Positions 8,667-18,062 are shown, counted from the first letter of the stretch. The stretch: DNA of 64,000 bases from Desulforamulus hydrothermalis Lam5 = DSM 18033 (GCF_000315365.1 NZ_CAOS01000003.1:372001-436000), one strand, 5' to 3'. Made by a program: numbers and translations. The notes: a model not told the origin generated them from the sequence alone.

Positions 8667-8938
8667 CGCAAAACCCTCCCAGATATATAGTTTAATTATG
8701 TGAACAAAAAAACAGGTAAAAACCTGATAGTATATCCTTCGACACTAAACACAAATTACCTTCTAATTTATTAAAATTTTTTAGTAATGTTGCAAATTTT
8801 TTAATAACAAATCTTTAGCTGATCGAGAAGCAAAATAACAAAGGAGGAGAAATATCTCCTCCCAAACTGTCATCAAAAGATGTCAAGGTAGTTTTATATC
8901 CCCTGCCGGCGACTTGTGAAGCGCCGGCAACGATTTGT
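8667..8938. other. intergenic region between ridA and hcp
   Basis: AT-rich 272-bp gap. It holds the hcp terminator (8830-8862) and a second G+C-rich hairpin at 8905-8928 directly after the hcp stop. No coding region was seen. Confidence 0.5.
8830..8862 (-). terminator. probable hcp terminator
   Basis: On the reverse strand GGAGGAGA and TCTCCTCC pair perfectly across a 4-nt loop, followed by TTTGTTATTTTG. Confidence 0.65.
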
Positions 8939-10567
8939 TTATTTGTTTAATATAGCTGCCAGATCTTCGTCCGGGGTAGTTATAGGTTTAATGTTAAAGT
9001 TTTTCACCAGCACATCCAGCACATTGGGCGAAATAAAGGCCGGCAAACTGGGCCCCAGGCGGATATTTTTAATCCCCAGGTACAAGAGAGTAAGCAGGAT
9101 GGCAACTGCTTTTTGTTCATACCAGGACAGTATCAGAGAAAGAGGCAAATCATTAACTTCGCATTGGAAGGCATTGGCCAGGGCCACCGCAATTTGTATA
9201 GCAGAATAAGCATCATTGCACTGGCCGATGTCTAACAGCCTGGGAATACCACCGATATCGCCCAGCTTTTTATCAAAGAATCGGAATTTACCGCAAGCCA
9301 GAGTTAAAATTACTGTATCTGCCGGGGCTTTCTCCACAAATTCGGTATAGTAGTTGCGGCCGGGTTTTGCTCCGTCGCAGCCTGCCACCAGGAAAAAGTG
9401 TTTAATATCACCGTTTTTAACCGCTTCAATAACTTTACCGGCCACCCCCATTACAGTGTTGCGGGCAAATCCAACCAGAACACTGCCCTTATCTTCGTCT
9501 GAGGGAAATCCTGGCAAAGCCAAGGCCCTTTCAATCACCGGAGCAAAATCACCGTTCTTCACATGCTGCACGCCAGGCCAACCAACCTGTCCGGTGGTAA
9601 AGATGTTGTCCGTATAGCCTTGGGGATCCTGAATGCAGTTGGTAGTCATCAAAATAGCACCGGGAAATGCAGCAAACTCTTTTTTCTGGTTTTGCCAGGC
9701 TGTACCGTAATGACCATAAAAGTGCGGATACTTCTTCAATTCAGGATAGCCGTGGGCCGGCAGCATTTCGCCATGGGTGTATACATAAATACCTTTACCC
9801 TCGGTTTGCGCCAGTAAATCTGCCAGGTCTTGCAGATCATGACCGGACACCAGTATGCATTTGCCGGATTTGTGGCCAAGAGGCACTGAGGTGGGTACCG
9901 GGTGACCGAATTTTCCTGTATTGGCAGCATCCAGCAATTCCATAACCCGCAGGTTCACTTCGCCACACTTGAGAACAAGGCCAACCCAATCGTTTAAAGT
10001 AAGATCTTTATCGGTCAAGGCAGCCATACCCTGGTAAATAAAGCCATAGACAGCGTCGTCAGACTGACCAAGGATGGCGGCATGGTCAGCATAGGCTGCA
10101 ATCCCTTTGAGGCCGTAAACCAATATTTGCTGCAGGGATTGGATATCGGCATCAGCCGTATGGTCGTTAACCATTCCCACTGCCTCACCCTGTTTAACCA
10201 AACCGTCCAGATCAGCTGCCGGTTGAAAACCGGCAGACGGGTCTTCAAAAGTTACCTTGCCGCCGGCCGCTGACACTTTGGTTTTAAGTACATCCCGGTA
10301 TTCCACACACTGGTTAATTAGCGGTATAAATCTTTGGGCATCGAAGTTAACGTTGGTCAAGGTGCTAAACATGGCACCAACCGTAAATCTGTCAATGGCA
10401 GGCTCTACCACTCCCACCTGGCGTCCTGCATGGGCATAAAGGGACAAGCCTTTTAAGGCATGCAGCAGTAAATCCTGCAAAGCAGCCACATCCGGCTTCT
10501 TGCCGCAGACACCTAACACCGTACAGCCGGTACCCTTGGCAGTTTGTTCGCACTGGTTACAAAACAT
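8939..10567 (-). CDS. hcp: hybrid cluster protein (hydroxylamine reductase)
   Basis: A 542-residue cytoplasmic iron-sulfur protein carrying a cubane cluster and the Fe-S-O hybrid cluster; it reduces hydroxylamine and NO-derived species. The N-terminal cysteines follow C-X2-C-X8-C-X5-C (MFCNQCEQTAKGTGC...C). Later motifs that ligate the hybrid cluster are visible: VSGHDLQDL, TNCIQDP, VAGCDGAKPGR, LACGKFRFF and IGQCNDAYSA. The start is placed at the ATG at 10567 because MFCNQCEQ is the family start and GGGGG lies upstream; an earlier in-frame ATG would add 18 atypical residues. A CRP/FNR-like site precedes it. Confidence 0.95.
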   Translation of the reverse strand: MFCNQCEQTAKGTGCTVLGVCGKKPDVAALQDLLLHALKGLSLYAHAGRQVGVVEPAIDRFTVGAMFSTLTNVNFDAQRFIPLINQCVEYRDVLKTKVSAAGGKVTFEDPSAGFQPAADLDGLVKQGEAVGMVNDHTADADIQSLQQILVYGLKGIAAYADHAAILGQSDDAVYGFIYQGMAALTDKDLTLNDWVGLVLKCGEVNLRVMELLDAANTGKFGHPVPTSVPLGHKSGKCILVSGHDLQDLADLLAQTEGKGIYVYTHGEMLPAHGYPELKKYPHFYGHYGTAWQNQKKEFAAFPGAILMTTNCIQDPQGYTDNIFTTGQVGWPGVQHVKNGDFAPVIERALALPGFPSDEDKGSVLVGFARNTVMGVAGKVIEAVKNGDIKHFFLVAGCDGAKPGRNYYTEFVEKAPADTVILTLACGKFRFFDKKLGDIGGIPRLLDIGQCNDAYSAIQIAVALANAFQCEVNDLPLSLILSWYEQKAVAILLTLLYLGIKNIRLGPSLPAFISPNVLDVLVKNFNIKPITTPDEDLAAILNK

Positions 10568-10688
10568 TAACCAAACCCCCTTTTTTACGTACCAAGGCAG
10601 CCATACTACATACAGGCACATAAATAGACCAAATATTCTTAATATTTATTGCATTGCTCTGCACCCGCTGCCTTAGAACTATTTTCCA

Positions 10689-10740
10689 TAGCTGCATTAT
10701 ATAATACTTGACTGTCCGCAAAAGTGACATGTATCACACT
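10689..10740 (-). promoter_or_regulatory. hcp promoter with CRP/FNR (HcpR-like) site
   Basis: A perfect -10 TATAAT on the reverse strand occupies 10701-10696, with no good -35. Instead a palindrome GTGA-CATGTA-TCAC at 10724-10737 is centred at 10730.5. With the start near 10689, the centre is about -41.5, the class II activator position. HcpR, a CRP/FNR-family regulator, is known to control hcp in anaerobes with TTGTGA-N6-TCACAA-like sites. Confidence 0.65.
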
Positions 10741-10800
10741 AAAGAAAAAACTTTGAAAAATATGGGGGAAAATTAAGTCGGATTATGTCGTATTTTTTTG

Positions 10801-10806
10801 TATAAT
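10801..10806 (+). promoter_or_regulatory. -10 element of butyrate kinase promoter
   Basis: TATAAT preceded by TTTG, 35 bp before the chosen start. No convincing -35 is visible at 16-18 bp, so confidence is modest. Confidence 0.45.
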
Positions 10807-10840
10807 GAAATCAGCAAAAAATTAAACGGAGTGATTGCCT

Positions 10841-11902
10841 TTGCAAATACTGGCCATTAACCCCGGTTCAACCTCTACCAAAATCGCAGTTTTTCAAGAT
10901 GAAACCTGCCTTTGGAAGAAAGTTATTGACCATCCTGAGCAAGACATCCGTTCGTTTGCCAAAATCAGCGATCAGTTCAGCTACCGCATGGCGGCCATTT
11001 TAAAAACCCTGCAAGAAAAAAACTGCCGTTTGGCAGACTGCTGCGCCGTCGTGGGACGGGGCGGCTTATTAAACCCCCTGGCCGGCGGTACTTATCTGGT
11101 GGATGAGTACCTGGTCCAGGTATCGCATAATGCTCCCGGCGGCGAACATGCTTCCAACCTGGGCGCCATTATTGCTTATCACCTGGCGCAAAAAGTTAAC
11201 ATTCCTGCCTATATTGTGGACCCGGTAGCTGTAGACGAAATGGAACCGGTAGCCCGTCTGTCCGGCCACCCCGAGCTGCCGCGAATCAGCCTGTCCCATG
11301 CTTTAAATATGAAGGCAGTGGCCCGCAAGGTGGCACGGCAATTGGGAAAAACCTATCAGGAGGTTAACCTGGTAATTGCCCACCTGGGCAGCGGTATTTC
11401 GGTTTCCCCGCACCGCCGGGGGCGCATGATTGATGTTAATAATGCCAATAATGAAGGCCCCTTTTCACCGGAACGCTGCGGTACTTTACCTTCCGCCCAG
11501 TTGGTTAAGTTGTGCTATTCAGGCAAGTATACAGAAAAAGAAATGCTCACCGGCATCCTCAAAGAAGGCGGCATGTATGCTTACCTGGGTACCAAGGATG
11601 CCAGAGAAGCAGAACGACGTATGAACCAGGGAGACCGACAAGCAAGGCTGGTGCTGGAAGCCATGTGCTACCAGGTAGCCAAAGAGATTGGGGCTATGTC
11701 TGCCGTGTTGTGTGGGGATGTGGACCGCATTGTCTTGACCGGCGGCCTGGCCCATTCAGCTTTTATTACCGACGAAATTACCCGGCGGGTATCTTTTATT
11801 GCACCGGTAGTATCTGTGCCCGGCGAAGAAGAAATGGCATCCCTGGCCCTGGGCGCCCTGAGAGTGCTGCGTAATGAAGAACCGGCGCTGATTTATCGCT
11901 AA
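10841..11902 (+). CDS. buk: butyrate kinase
   Basis: A 353-residue ASKHA-fold kinase that converts butyryl phosphate and ADP to butyrate and ATP, or the reverse. Family marks are LAINPGSTSTK at the start, VGRGGLLNPLAGGTY, VIAHLGSGISV and VLTGGLAHS. GGAG at 10828-10831 favours the TTG at 10841 (MQILAINPG) over the TTG at 10835. No phosphotransbutyrylase gene is adjacent, which is unusual, so a partner must lie elsewhere or the enzyme may act on branched acyl phosphates. Confidence 0.93.
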   Translation: MQILAINPGSTSTKIAVFQDETCLWKKVIDHPEQDIRSFAKISDQFSYRMAAILKTLQEKNCRLADCCAVVGRGGLLNPLAGGTYLVDEYLVQVSHNAPGGEHASNLGAIIAYHLAQKVNIPAYIVDPVAVDEMEPVARLSGHPELPRISLSHALNMKAVARKVARQLGKTYQEVNLVIAHLGSGISVSPHRRGRMIDVNNANNEGPFSPERCGTLPSAQLVKLCYSGKYTEKEMLTGILKEGGMYAYLGTKDAREAERRMNQGDRQARLVLEAMCYQVAKEIGAMSAVLCGDVDRIVLTGGLAHSAFITDEITRRVSFIAPVVSVPGEEEMASLALGALRVLRNEEPALIYR

Positions 11903-12053
11903 GCCAGGCAACCGGATAAACATGATAGTACCCGCTTGCCGGCCGGCCGAACCGAGCAGGATGCTCCGGCGGCCCCAACCGGTTACGAATTACAGTGCTG
12001 TCGTTGCACAAACTGGAGTTAAACGGGATCATAACCACCGGTATGGCTTGCCA
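11903..12053. other. intergenic remnant between buk and intron
   Basis: About 150 bp with short G+C-rich inverted repeats (GCCGGCCGGC near 11938). It is the downstream flank of the intron. A leftward 80-codon open frame crosses it, but it runs into buk and matches no family I know. No terminator for buk is obvious. Confidence 0.4.
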
Positions 12054-12091
12054 ATCGAGTAGGAGGGGGTGACTAACCCCCGTCCTCTCAC

Positions 12092-12123
12092 ACCACCGTA
12101 CGTACCGTTCGGTATACGGCGGT
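12092..12123 (-). ncRNA. group II intron domain V
   Basis: A 32-nt hairpin begins right after the reverse transcriptase stop. Nine base pairs (ACCGCCGTA against TACGGTGGT) and an upper stem TACC/GGTA carry a GAAC loop. The lower stem holds CGC where most introns have AGC; a CGC triad is the class C form. Confidence 0.75.
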
Positions 12124-13536
12124 TCATGTCGTGGAACGAAGCTCGTTGTACCTTTCGGCTAAACTCCTGAGCCCTTGTTCTCGCCAGAAGGCGAGGCCAA
12201 GGGCTTTATTTAATTGTGGAGTTTTGGATAATCTCCAGTACCCTTTTCTTGAACCACTTATCAGCGATGCCCATTCCGGCGGTATTCCTAGTGCTACTAG
12301 TTTTCTTTTCTTGGTTTTTGGCTTCTTCCACTGTTTTAGGTAACACATTCGTAGCCGCCGACGTAGCCATTCGTCAAAGGCTTGAAATACGGTTTTAGTA
12401 TCCGCTAGCCTGTAATAACCAACCCACCCAATTGTGTAGGTGTTAATTTTCTCAATTCTTTTGCTCATGGGTTGACTCTTGCTGCGGCTGGTTAATTCCC
12501 GTATTTTATCTTTGAACCGCCTCTTAGTTTTGGGGGCCACTGTGATTTTGGGTTCTTTGCCAGAGGTAAATGAGAACCCGAGAAATTTTCTTCTCCACGG
12601 TCTGTCAACCGCACTTTTCTGTGTGTTGACCTTGAGTTTTAATCTTTCTTCTACAAGTCTTTTGACACTGGCCATAACCCTTTTTCCTGCCCTACTACTC
12701 TTCACATAGATATTACAGTCGTCAGCATATCTGACAAACTTGTGCCCTCTTCTCCAGAGCTCCCAATCCAATTCATTCAGCATTATATTGGCAAGAAGTG
12801 GACTTAGCGGTCCTCCCTGCGGGGTTCCTTCTTCTGTTGTAATACAGCAGCCGTTTACCATTACACCTGCTTGAAGGTATCTCCGAATAAGTAGTAATAC
12901 TCTTTTGTCTTGGACTCTTCGGGCAACTCTGGACATTAGTATGTCGTGGTTCACCTTATCGAAGAATTTCTCCAAGTCCATGTCTACTACCCAACGGTAT
13001 CCTTCTTTTATATAGTCCCGTGCCGTTTTCACTGCTGAATGGGCTCTTTTGTTGGGACGAAAACCGAAACTGAATGGTGTAAAGGTTGGTTCAAAGATGT
13101 CATTCAGGACTTGTAGTAGTGCCTGTTGGATGAGGCGGTCTAACACCGTTGGTATCCCTAGTAACCTTATTCCTCCGTCTGGCTTCGGGATTTCGACTCG
13201 ACGTACAGGTTTGGGTCGATAGGTTCCGTTTAGGAGTTGTTCTCTGATTTCTGGCCAGTGGTCTTTCAGAAATGGTCGAAGGGATTCTATCGTCATTCCA
13301 TCTATACCAGCTGCACCTTTATTAGACTCCACCCGGTGTAATGCATAGAACATATTGTCTTTTGCTACCACTCGTTCCATCAGGTTTGTACAACTTTCTT
13401 CGCGGGTCGTTTCTCTGGGTTGCGCCGGAGAAGAGCTCGGCACTCCTTCAGTCCCCCGTGTATTCACCACTTCCTCCTGAAGGTAGTTCTCATTTGAGAT
13501 TTTCTGCTGTCTTTGCTTTCCTCTCGAGCTTGCCAT
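12124..13536 (-). CDS. ltrA: group II intron reverse transcriptase/maturase
   Basis: A 470-residue intron-encoded protein. Reverse transcriptase blocks are visible: KGAAGIDGMTIE, RLLGIPTVLDRLIQQA, WVVDMDLEKFFDKVNHD, GTPQGGPLSPLLANI and the active-site YADD in FVRYADDCN. A GIIM maturase domain follows (INTYTIGWVGYYRLADT). No HNH endonuclease motif is present. The reading frame is intact and ends at the first base pair of domain V. It helps splice the intron and copy it into new sites. It looks functional. Confidence 0.95.
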   Translation of the reverse strand: MASSRGKQRQQKISNENYLQEEVVNTRGTEGVPSSSPAQPRETTREESCTNLMERVVAKDNMFYALHRVESNKGAAGIDGMTIESLRPFLKDHWPEIREQLLNGTYRPKPVRRVEIPKPDGGIRLLGIPTVLDRLIQQALLQVLNDIFEPTFTPFSFGFRPNKRAHSAVKTARDYIKEGYRWVVDMDLEKFFDKVNHDILMSRVARRVQDKRVLLLIRRYLQAGVMVNGCCITTEEGTPQGGPLSPLLANIMLNELDWELWRRGHKFVRYADDCNIYVKSSRAGKRVMASVKRLVEERLKLKVNTQKSAVDRPWRRKFLGFSFTSGKEPKITVAPKTKRRFKDKIRELTSRSKSQPMSKRIEKINTYTIGWVGYYRLADTKTVFQAFDEWLRRRLRMCYLKQWKKPKTKKRKLVALGIPPEWASLISGSRKGYWRLSKTPQLNKALGLAFWREQGLRSLAERYNELRSTT

Positions 13537-13941
13537 GAACTTCCCTCACAATCATGTTCAGCCCTTCCCTGCTTGGACGTCTCCTTGCAAGTACTATGGC
13601 CTCTGCTGACTCCTGCCGGTTCAGCCGTACATCTCTGCACGGGTTACCAATTTAATTGGCGTATCCGGCAGGTCTCCCCGGGTAAGGACGTTATCTTTTC
13701 CTCCATCTACCCGCCCCATTTACTCTCGACAGCCTTCGGTAGCATGGGCTTTGCTTTGTTGTGCAAGCTCACCCAACTGTCGCTAGCCTCACCTGGGGTT
13801 CGTGGTCCTCGGGCCGGAGGTTTGCCGCTGACTTCCTTCAGATTCCATCTCACGATGGACACCCTTGTCTTAAGCTACGGCTACTGCTACCTTCACCGTT
13901 CGGGACTTTCACCCTATAGATAACGCCCATGCCGGGCGCAC

Positions 13942-13979
13942 ACAAATATGAGGGGCGCTGCAGCGCCCCTCATATTTGT
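13942..13979 (-). terminator. terminator hairpin used as intron target
   Basis: A perfect 38-bp palindrome with 19-bp arms (ACAAATATGAGGGGCGCTG and its complement). It overlaps the last ten bases of the deacetylase gene, and the intron begins at the next base. The natural T tract has been displaced by the insertion. Confidence 0.8.
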
Positions 13980-14779
13980 TCCTTCCGGTTGTTTAGCTTG
14001 ACTATCTCGGACAGCGGTACCAATTTGATACCCTCCCGCTCAATATAGGTGATAGACTGCTTTACCCCCTGGGCTGTAATATTGCCGCCTTGCCCCACAT
14101 GACCTATAACCACCGCATAGCCCTGCCGCTTGGCAACCTGGCAGGCTTTTTTTATTTGTTTGGCAATATGTTGGCGGTTTTTTACATCATCCAAAAACAC
14201 ATCCCTTTTCACCCAAGGCACATGCATGCTTTTGGCTACAGGGATAATTTGTGATTTATACGAAGTACCGCTGTCCAGTACATACAACCCCTTCTGCCGG
14301 GCCACTTCCAGCATAGGGCTAATCTTGGCTTTACTGGCCGTTATTTTTGATCCGGTATGATTATTAAAACCAATGGCATAAGGAACAGTGCGTAAATTTT
14401 GGGCAAAGGTTTCTTTAATTTCCTGCTCACTCATATGCGACAAAATCGCACCCGGCCCCAACCAGGATGCTTTGCCATGCAAAGGCTCCATGGGCTGGTG
14501 CATAATTACTTCGTGTCCCCGGCGGTGCGCTTCTGTGGCATGGGCGCTGGAATTAATTAAATTTGGCATTACTGCTGCTGTGATTGGGCGGTCAAGGGAC
14601 ATAAATTCAGTTGCCCCGGTGCTGTCGGGCCCGCCGAAATCGTCAATGACAATGGCCATTATAGGCTGGGCTTGCTTAATGCTGGGTTCGACATTCAAAA
14701 ACTGTCCTGCGTCAAACAGCAAGCTCACGGCCATAATACCAATCACCAGAGAAACGGTTAAAACCCACCTTTGTCTCAT
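13970..14779 (-). CDS. divergent polysaccharide deacetylase family protein
   Basis: A 269-residue protein with an N-terminal membrane segment (~8-25). The NodB-like fold of the 'divergent polysaccharide deacetylase' (YibQ) group is marked by MAIVIDDFGG with the catalytic Asp pair, VIMHQPMEP, and FNNHTGSK. C-terminal VVIGHVGQGG completes the active site. It probably acts on cell-wall or spore polysaccharide outside the membrane. Its ATG overlaps the stop of the amidase gene by 4 bp (ATGA), so the two are translationally coupled. Confidence 0.88.
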   Translation of the reverse strand: MRQRWVLTVSLVIGIMAVSLLFDAGQFLNVEPSIKQAQPIMAIVIDDFGGPDSTGATEFMSLDRPITAAVMPNLINSSAHATEAHRRGHEVIMHQPMEPLHGKASWLGPGAILSHMSEQEIKETFAQNLRTVPYAIGFNNHTGSKITASKAKISPMLEVARQKGLYVLDSGTSYKSQIIPVAKSMHVPWVKRDVFLDDVKNRQHIAKQIKKACQVAKRQGYAVVIGHVGQGGNITAQGVKQSITYIEREGIKLVPLSEIVKLNNRKEQI

Positions 14780-15456
14780 CTCGCTTCACCTTCCGCTGCC
14801 CTATTAGTTGCTTTATCTTTTTCATGCAGATAATTAATGACCCCTCTGGCAATGGCCCGGGCCAGCATTTGCCGGTAGCTTTTATCCAGGAGTTTTTTTC
14901 TTTCCTGCGGGTTATTGAGATAACCCGTTTCCACAATGACACAGGGCATTGGGGTACGCCTTAATATGTAATAGTTGCCTGTCTTAACAACCCGCTTGTT
15001 CATTTGGGGCAAACCGGAAATTTCTTTTTGGATATACCGGGCCAACAACTTGCTGCGGGGTGATTGCCTGTGATAAAAAGTTTCGGCGCCGGTGCATAAG
15101 CGGCGCCCCACGTTGACATGAATACTGATGACAGCATCCGCACCAAATGTTTCAGCCAGTTCAATTCGCTTCTCGATATCGTATCTTTTAGCCTGCCGCC
15201 CATGCAGTCCGGGCACCGCAAGATTATAATCACCTTCTCTGGTTAATAAAACCCGCACATTGTTTTCTTGCAGTATTTTAACTACTTCCTGGGCAATGGC
15301 CAGGTTAACGTATTTTTCCATAACGCCCTGACGAACCGCACCAGGGTCATAGCCACCATGTCCCGGGTCAATGACAACCGCCCCCGGCATTTCTCCGGCT
15401 CGGCAGATTTGAGGACAAACCAGCCAGAAAATCAGCAGTAACAAACGAAATATCAC
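14776..15456 (-). CDS. cwlD: N-acetylmuramoyl-L-alanine amidase, CwlD-like
   Basis: A 226-residue zinc amidase (Amidase_3) that cleaves the MurNAc-L-alanine bond; CwlD makes muramic delta-lactam in spore cortex. A signal peptide (residues 1-20, ending CRAG) is visible. Zinc ligands are the His of VIDPGHGG, the Glu of VMEKYVNLA and the His of SIHVN; the catalytic Glu is in VIVETGYLNNP. CwlD needs a deacetylase partner (PdaA) in Bacillus. Here a divergent deacetylase gene overlaps it, which suggests but does not prove a similar pairing. Confidence 0.85.
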   Translation of the reverse strand: MIFRLLLLIFWLVCPQICRAGEMPGAVVIDPGHGGYDPGAVRQGVMEKYVNLAIAQEVVKILQENNVRVLLTREGDYNLAVPGLHGRQAKRYDIEKRIELAETFGADAVISIHVNVGRRLCTGAETFYHRQSPRSKLLARYIQKEISGLPQMNKRVVKTGNYYILRRTPMPCVIVETGYLNNPQERKKLLDKSYRQMLARAIARGVINYLHEKDKATNRAAEGEAR

Positions 15457-15512
15457 ATGCCCACCTCGCCTTCAAATTTATCGCCATGGCGGCATCAGGT
15501 GATTGTGATAAC

Positions 15513-18062
15513 CTAGAAATTATGCGCCCAGCTGGCCAGGGCAAGTTCAAACTTAGTTGCAAACAGGGGGTGCTGGGGCCTGATCCTGACGGTAAAACCA
15601 CAGGTTCCTTGCTCCAGGGTAAAGCCCCCTTGATAGTGATAGATCCCGTCCCCTTTTTGACCCGTCACCTGCAGGGGAGTTGTTTTAATACCAACCAGGG
15701 TATGATCCCCCTCACACCCGTGTACCACTTCGACCACCACGTTGTCCGGCTGAATGGGCCCCAGGTAAACATCGCAGGCCAGTTCCAGTGTTTCCCCGGC
15801 CATTAATTCTTTCCCTTTAATCGCATTGGCATCCACATGTTTAACAGCCACATGGTGCCAGTTATCTTTTAAATAGCGCTTAAAATCCTGCAGTTGGCCG
15901 GCAGACTGAAAATGCCGGCCAGTAAACAGTTCAGCCCGTTCAATGGCATGGCTGTAAAATCGGTCAGTATACTCTTTGACCATGCGCTCGCTGCTGAAGG
16001 CCGGTGCAATGGTTTTAATGCAATTTTTCATCATTTTTATCCAGCGGTAAGGGTAATCGTTTTTCCTCTCATAGAAGGCCGGGATAATTTGCTCTTCCAA
16101 TAATCCATACAAGTGATAAGCGTCGTCCCGATCCTGCTCTTCATCGTTTTGGTAACCAGTGTGCTGTCCAACAGCAAAACCGTTTTCACCGTTGTATGCT
16201 TCCGGCCACCAACCATCCAGCACACTGCAGTTTATCACCCCGTTGGCAGCAGCTTTCATGCCGCTGGTACCACTGGCCTCCATCGGCCAGCGCGGTGTAT
16301 TTAGCCACAAATCCACTCCCTGTATCATATGCCTGGCTACATTCATATCATAATTTTCTATAAATACAATTTTGCCACGGAAGGGCTCCTGCTGCGAAAT
16401 TTCGTAAATTCTTTTGATTAAATCCTGGCCCGGGCGGTCAGCCGGGTGAGCCTTGCCGGCAAAGATAAGCTGCACCGGTTTTTCCGGATCACTGAACAAT
16501 CCGGCCAATCTTTCCATATCTTTAAAAAGCAGGGTAGCTCGCTTGTAGGTGGCAAACCGCCTGGCAAAACCAATGGTAAAAGCCTCCGGATTAAAATATT
16601 GGTCCACTTCGGCAATCCGTTCTGCCGGTTCCTGGTTGCGAAGCCTGTGCCTTTTGACGGCCTGGCGAAAGAAGTTAATGGCTTTCTTTTTCAGGTTGCG
16701 GTGTATATCCCACAGCATTTCGTCCGGTATCTGATCAACAGCCTGCCACAGGCTTGTTTCACAAAGATTGTTTGACCAGCCGGGATGCAGGTAATTATTA
16801 AATAACGCTGCCAGTTCTTCGGACAACCAGGTTAAAGTGTGAATACCGTTCGTGACAGAGAAAATCGGTACTTCTTCCACAGGTATATGTTCGTAGAGAT
16901 AATGAAACATTTGACGGGAAATTTGGCCGTGCAGCTTGCTGACGCCGTTGCAGTACGCTGCAAAATTCATGGCCAAAATGGTCATATTATAGTTATTTTT
17001 TTGCCTATCCCACCCGAAACTCAAAAAACTGTCACGGTCCACGCCCAGTTTGTCGTAGTAGTGGTTTAAATAATAATCAACTTTATCGGCATCATAAACA
17101 TCGTGACCGGCCGGCACCGGTGTATGGGTGGTAAACAAGGTGTTGGCACGGACAACCTCTTTGGCGGTGGCCAGGGGGATACCCGACCGGACCAACTCTT
17201 GTAAGCGCTCTAAGCAAAGAAAGGCGGCATGACCTTCGTTTATATGCCAGGCAGCGGGATGAATGCCCAGTTGCCTGAGGGCCCTGACGCCGCCGATACC
17301 CAGCAACATTTCCTGCGCAATCCGGGTATCTTTATTGCCACCGTACAATTGGGCGGTCAGCTGCCTGTCTTGATGGTTATTAAGGGTAATGTCCGCATCC
17401 ATCAGGTATATGATTACTCTGCCTACCAGCACCTGCCAAACCTTTAAATAAACCGTTCTGCCAGGGAGTTCAACTTCAACGATAATTTCTTTGCCTGCTT
17501 GATCGAGAGCAGGCTTGACCGGCATTTCGTTGTAGTTTTGGTACGGGTAATGGGCCTCCTGCCAGCCTTCCCGGTTAATTCTCTGCGTAAAGTAGCCCTG
17601 TTTGTATAATAAGCCAACGCCCACCAGCGGCACCCCCAGATCGCTGGCTGCCTTGCAGTGATCACCGGCCAGCACTCCCAAGCCGCCGGAATAAATGGGT
17701 AAAGATTCATGCAAGCCAAATTCAGCTGAAAAATAAGCAACCGTTTTATCAACCAAATGAGGGTATTTATTTTTAAACCAGTCAGCATCCTTCAGATAGC
17801 GATCCAGCGCATCAAATACTTGGTCATAAAGAGCCAAATAATCCGGATCGGCCGCAGCTCTCTCGAAACTGTCGCTTTTAACTTGCAACAACAGTTTTAC
17901 CGGATTGTGATTAAATGTTTCCCAGGCCGATTCATCCAGGCGCCGAAAAAGTTCCTGTGCTTCCGGGTGCCAGCTGAACCAAAGGTTATACGACAATTCC
18001 TTTAACCTGCTGATCCGTTCGGGTATCAAAGGACTTACAGTGACGGTACGAAAATAAAACAT
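15513..18062 (-). CDS. glgP: alpha-glucan (glycogen) phosphorylase
   Basis: An 849-residue PLP enzyme that releases glucose-1-phosphate from glycogen or maltodextrin. An N-terminal DUF3417 domain (residues ~10-120) marks the shorter 'alpha-glucan phosphorylase' subfamily. Next come FSAEFGLHESLPIYSGGLGVLAGDH, HINEGHAAF and THTPVPAGHD. The PLP lysine lies in EASGTSGMKAAANG. Start ATG has GGAGGGGAAGG upstream. It is alone on its strand with no glgABC nearby; the gap of 56 bp to cwlD would allow read-through. Confidence 0.93.
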   Translation of the reverse strand: MFYFRTVTVSPLIPERISRLKELSYNLWFSWHPEAQELFRRLDESAWETFNHNPVKLLLQVKSDSFERAAADPDYLALYDQVFDALDRYLKDADWFKNKYPHLVDKTVAYFSAEFGLHESLPIYSGGLGVLAGDHCKAASDLGVPLVGVGLLYKQGYFTQRINREGWQEAHYPYQNYNEMPVKPALDQAGKEIIVEVELPGRTVYLKVWQVLVGRVIIYLMDADITLNNHQDRQLTAQLYGGNKDTRIAQEMLLGIGGVRALRQLGIHPAAWHINEGHAAFLCLERLQELVRSGIPLATAKEVVRANTLFTTHTPVPAGHDVYDADKVDYYLNHYYDKLGVDRDSFLSFGWDRQKNNYNMTILAMNFAAYCNGVSKLHGQISRQMFHYLYEHIPVEEVPIFSVTNGIHTLTWLSEELAALFNNYLHPGWSNNLCETSLWQAVDQIPDEMLWDIHRNLKKKAINFFRQAVKRHRLRNQEPAERIAEVDQYFNPEAFTIGFARRFATYKRATLLFKDMERLAGLFSDPEKPVQLIFAGKAHPADRPGQDLIKRIYEISQQEPFRGKIVFIENYDMNVARHMIQGVDLWLNTPRWPMEASGTSGMKAAANGVINCSVLDGWWPEAYNGENGFAVGQHTGYQNDEEQDRDDAYHLYGLLEEQIIPAFYERKNDYPYRWIKMMKNCIKTIAPAFSSERMVKEYTDRFYSHAIERAELFTGRHFQSAGQLQDFKRYLKDNWHHVAVKHVDANAIKGKELMAGETLELACDVYLGPIQPDNVVVEVVHGCEGDHTLVGIKTTPLQVTGQKGDGIYHYQGGFTLEQGTCGFTVRIRPQHPLFATKFELALASWAHNF

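Larger units (their letters stand above)
12054..13941 (-). mobile_element. group II intron, class C-like
   Basis: The reverse strand starts GTGCGCCCGGCATGGGCG at 13941, a group II 5' end. About 400 nt of structured RNA (domains I-III) follow, then the reverse transcriptase gene, domain V and a domain VI hairpin with GGGGG/CCCCC arms. The 3' end is set near 12054 after CTACTCGAT by analogy and may be off by a few bases. It sits directly after a 19-bp-arm terminator hairpin, the preferred target of class C introns. The protein lacks an endonuclease domain, also typical of that class. Confidence 0.85.

Noticed and set aside
8905-8928. GCCGGCG/CGCCGGC hairpin just after hcp as its terminator
   Set aside because: No T run follows on the reverse strand; the next hairpin at 8843-8862 has one and fits better.
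11796-12038. 80-codon leftward frame across the buk end and the intron flank
   Set aside because: It overlaps buk on the other strand and shows no family pattern or ribosome site.
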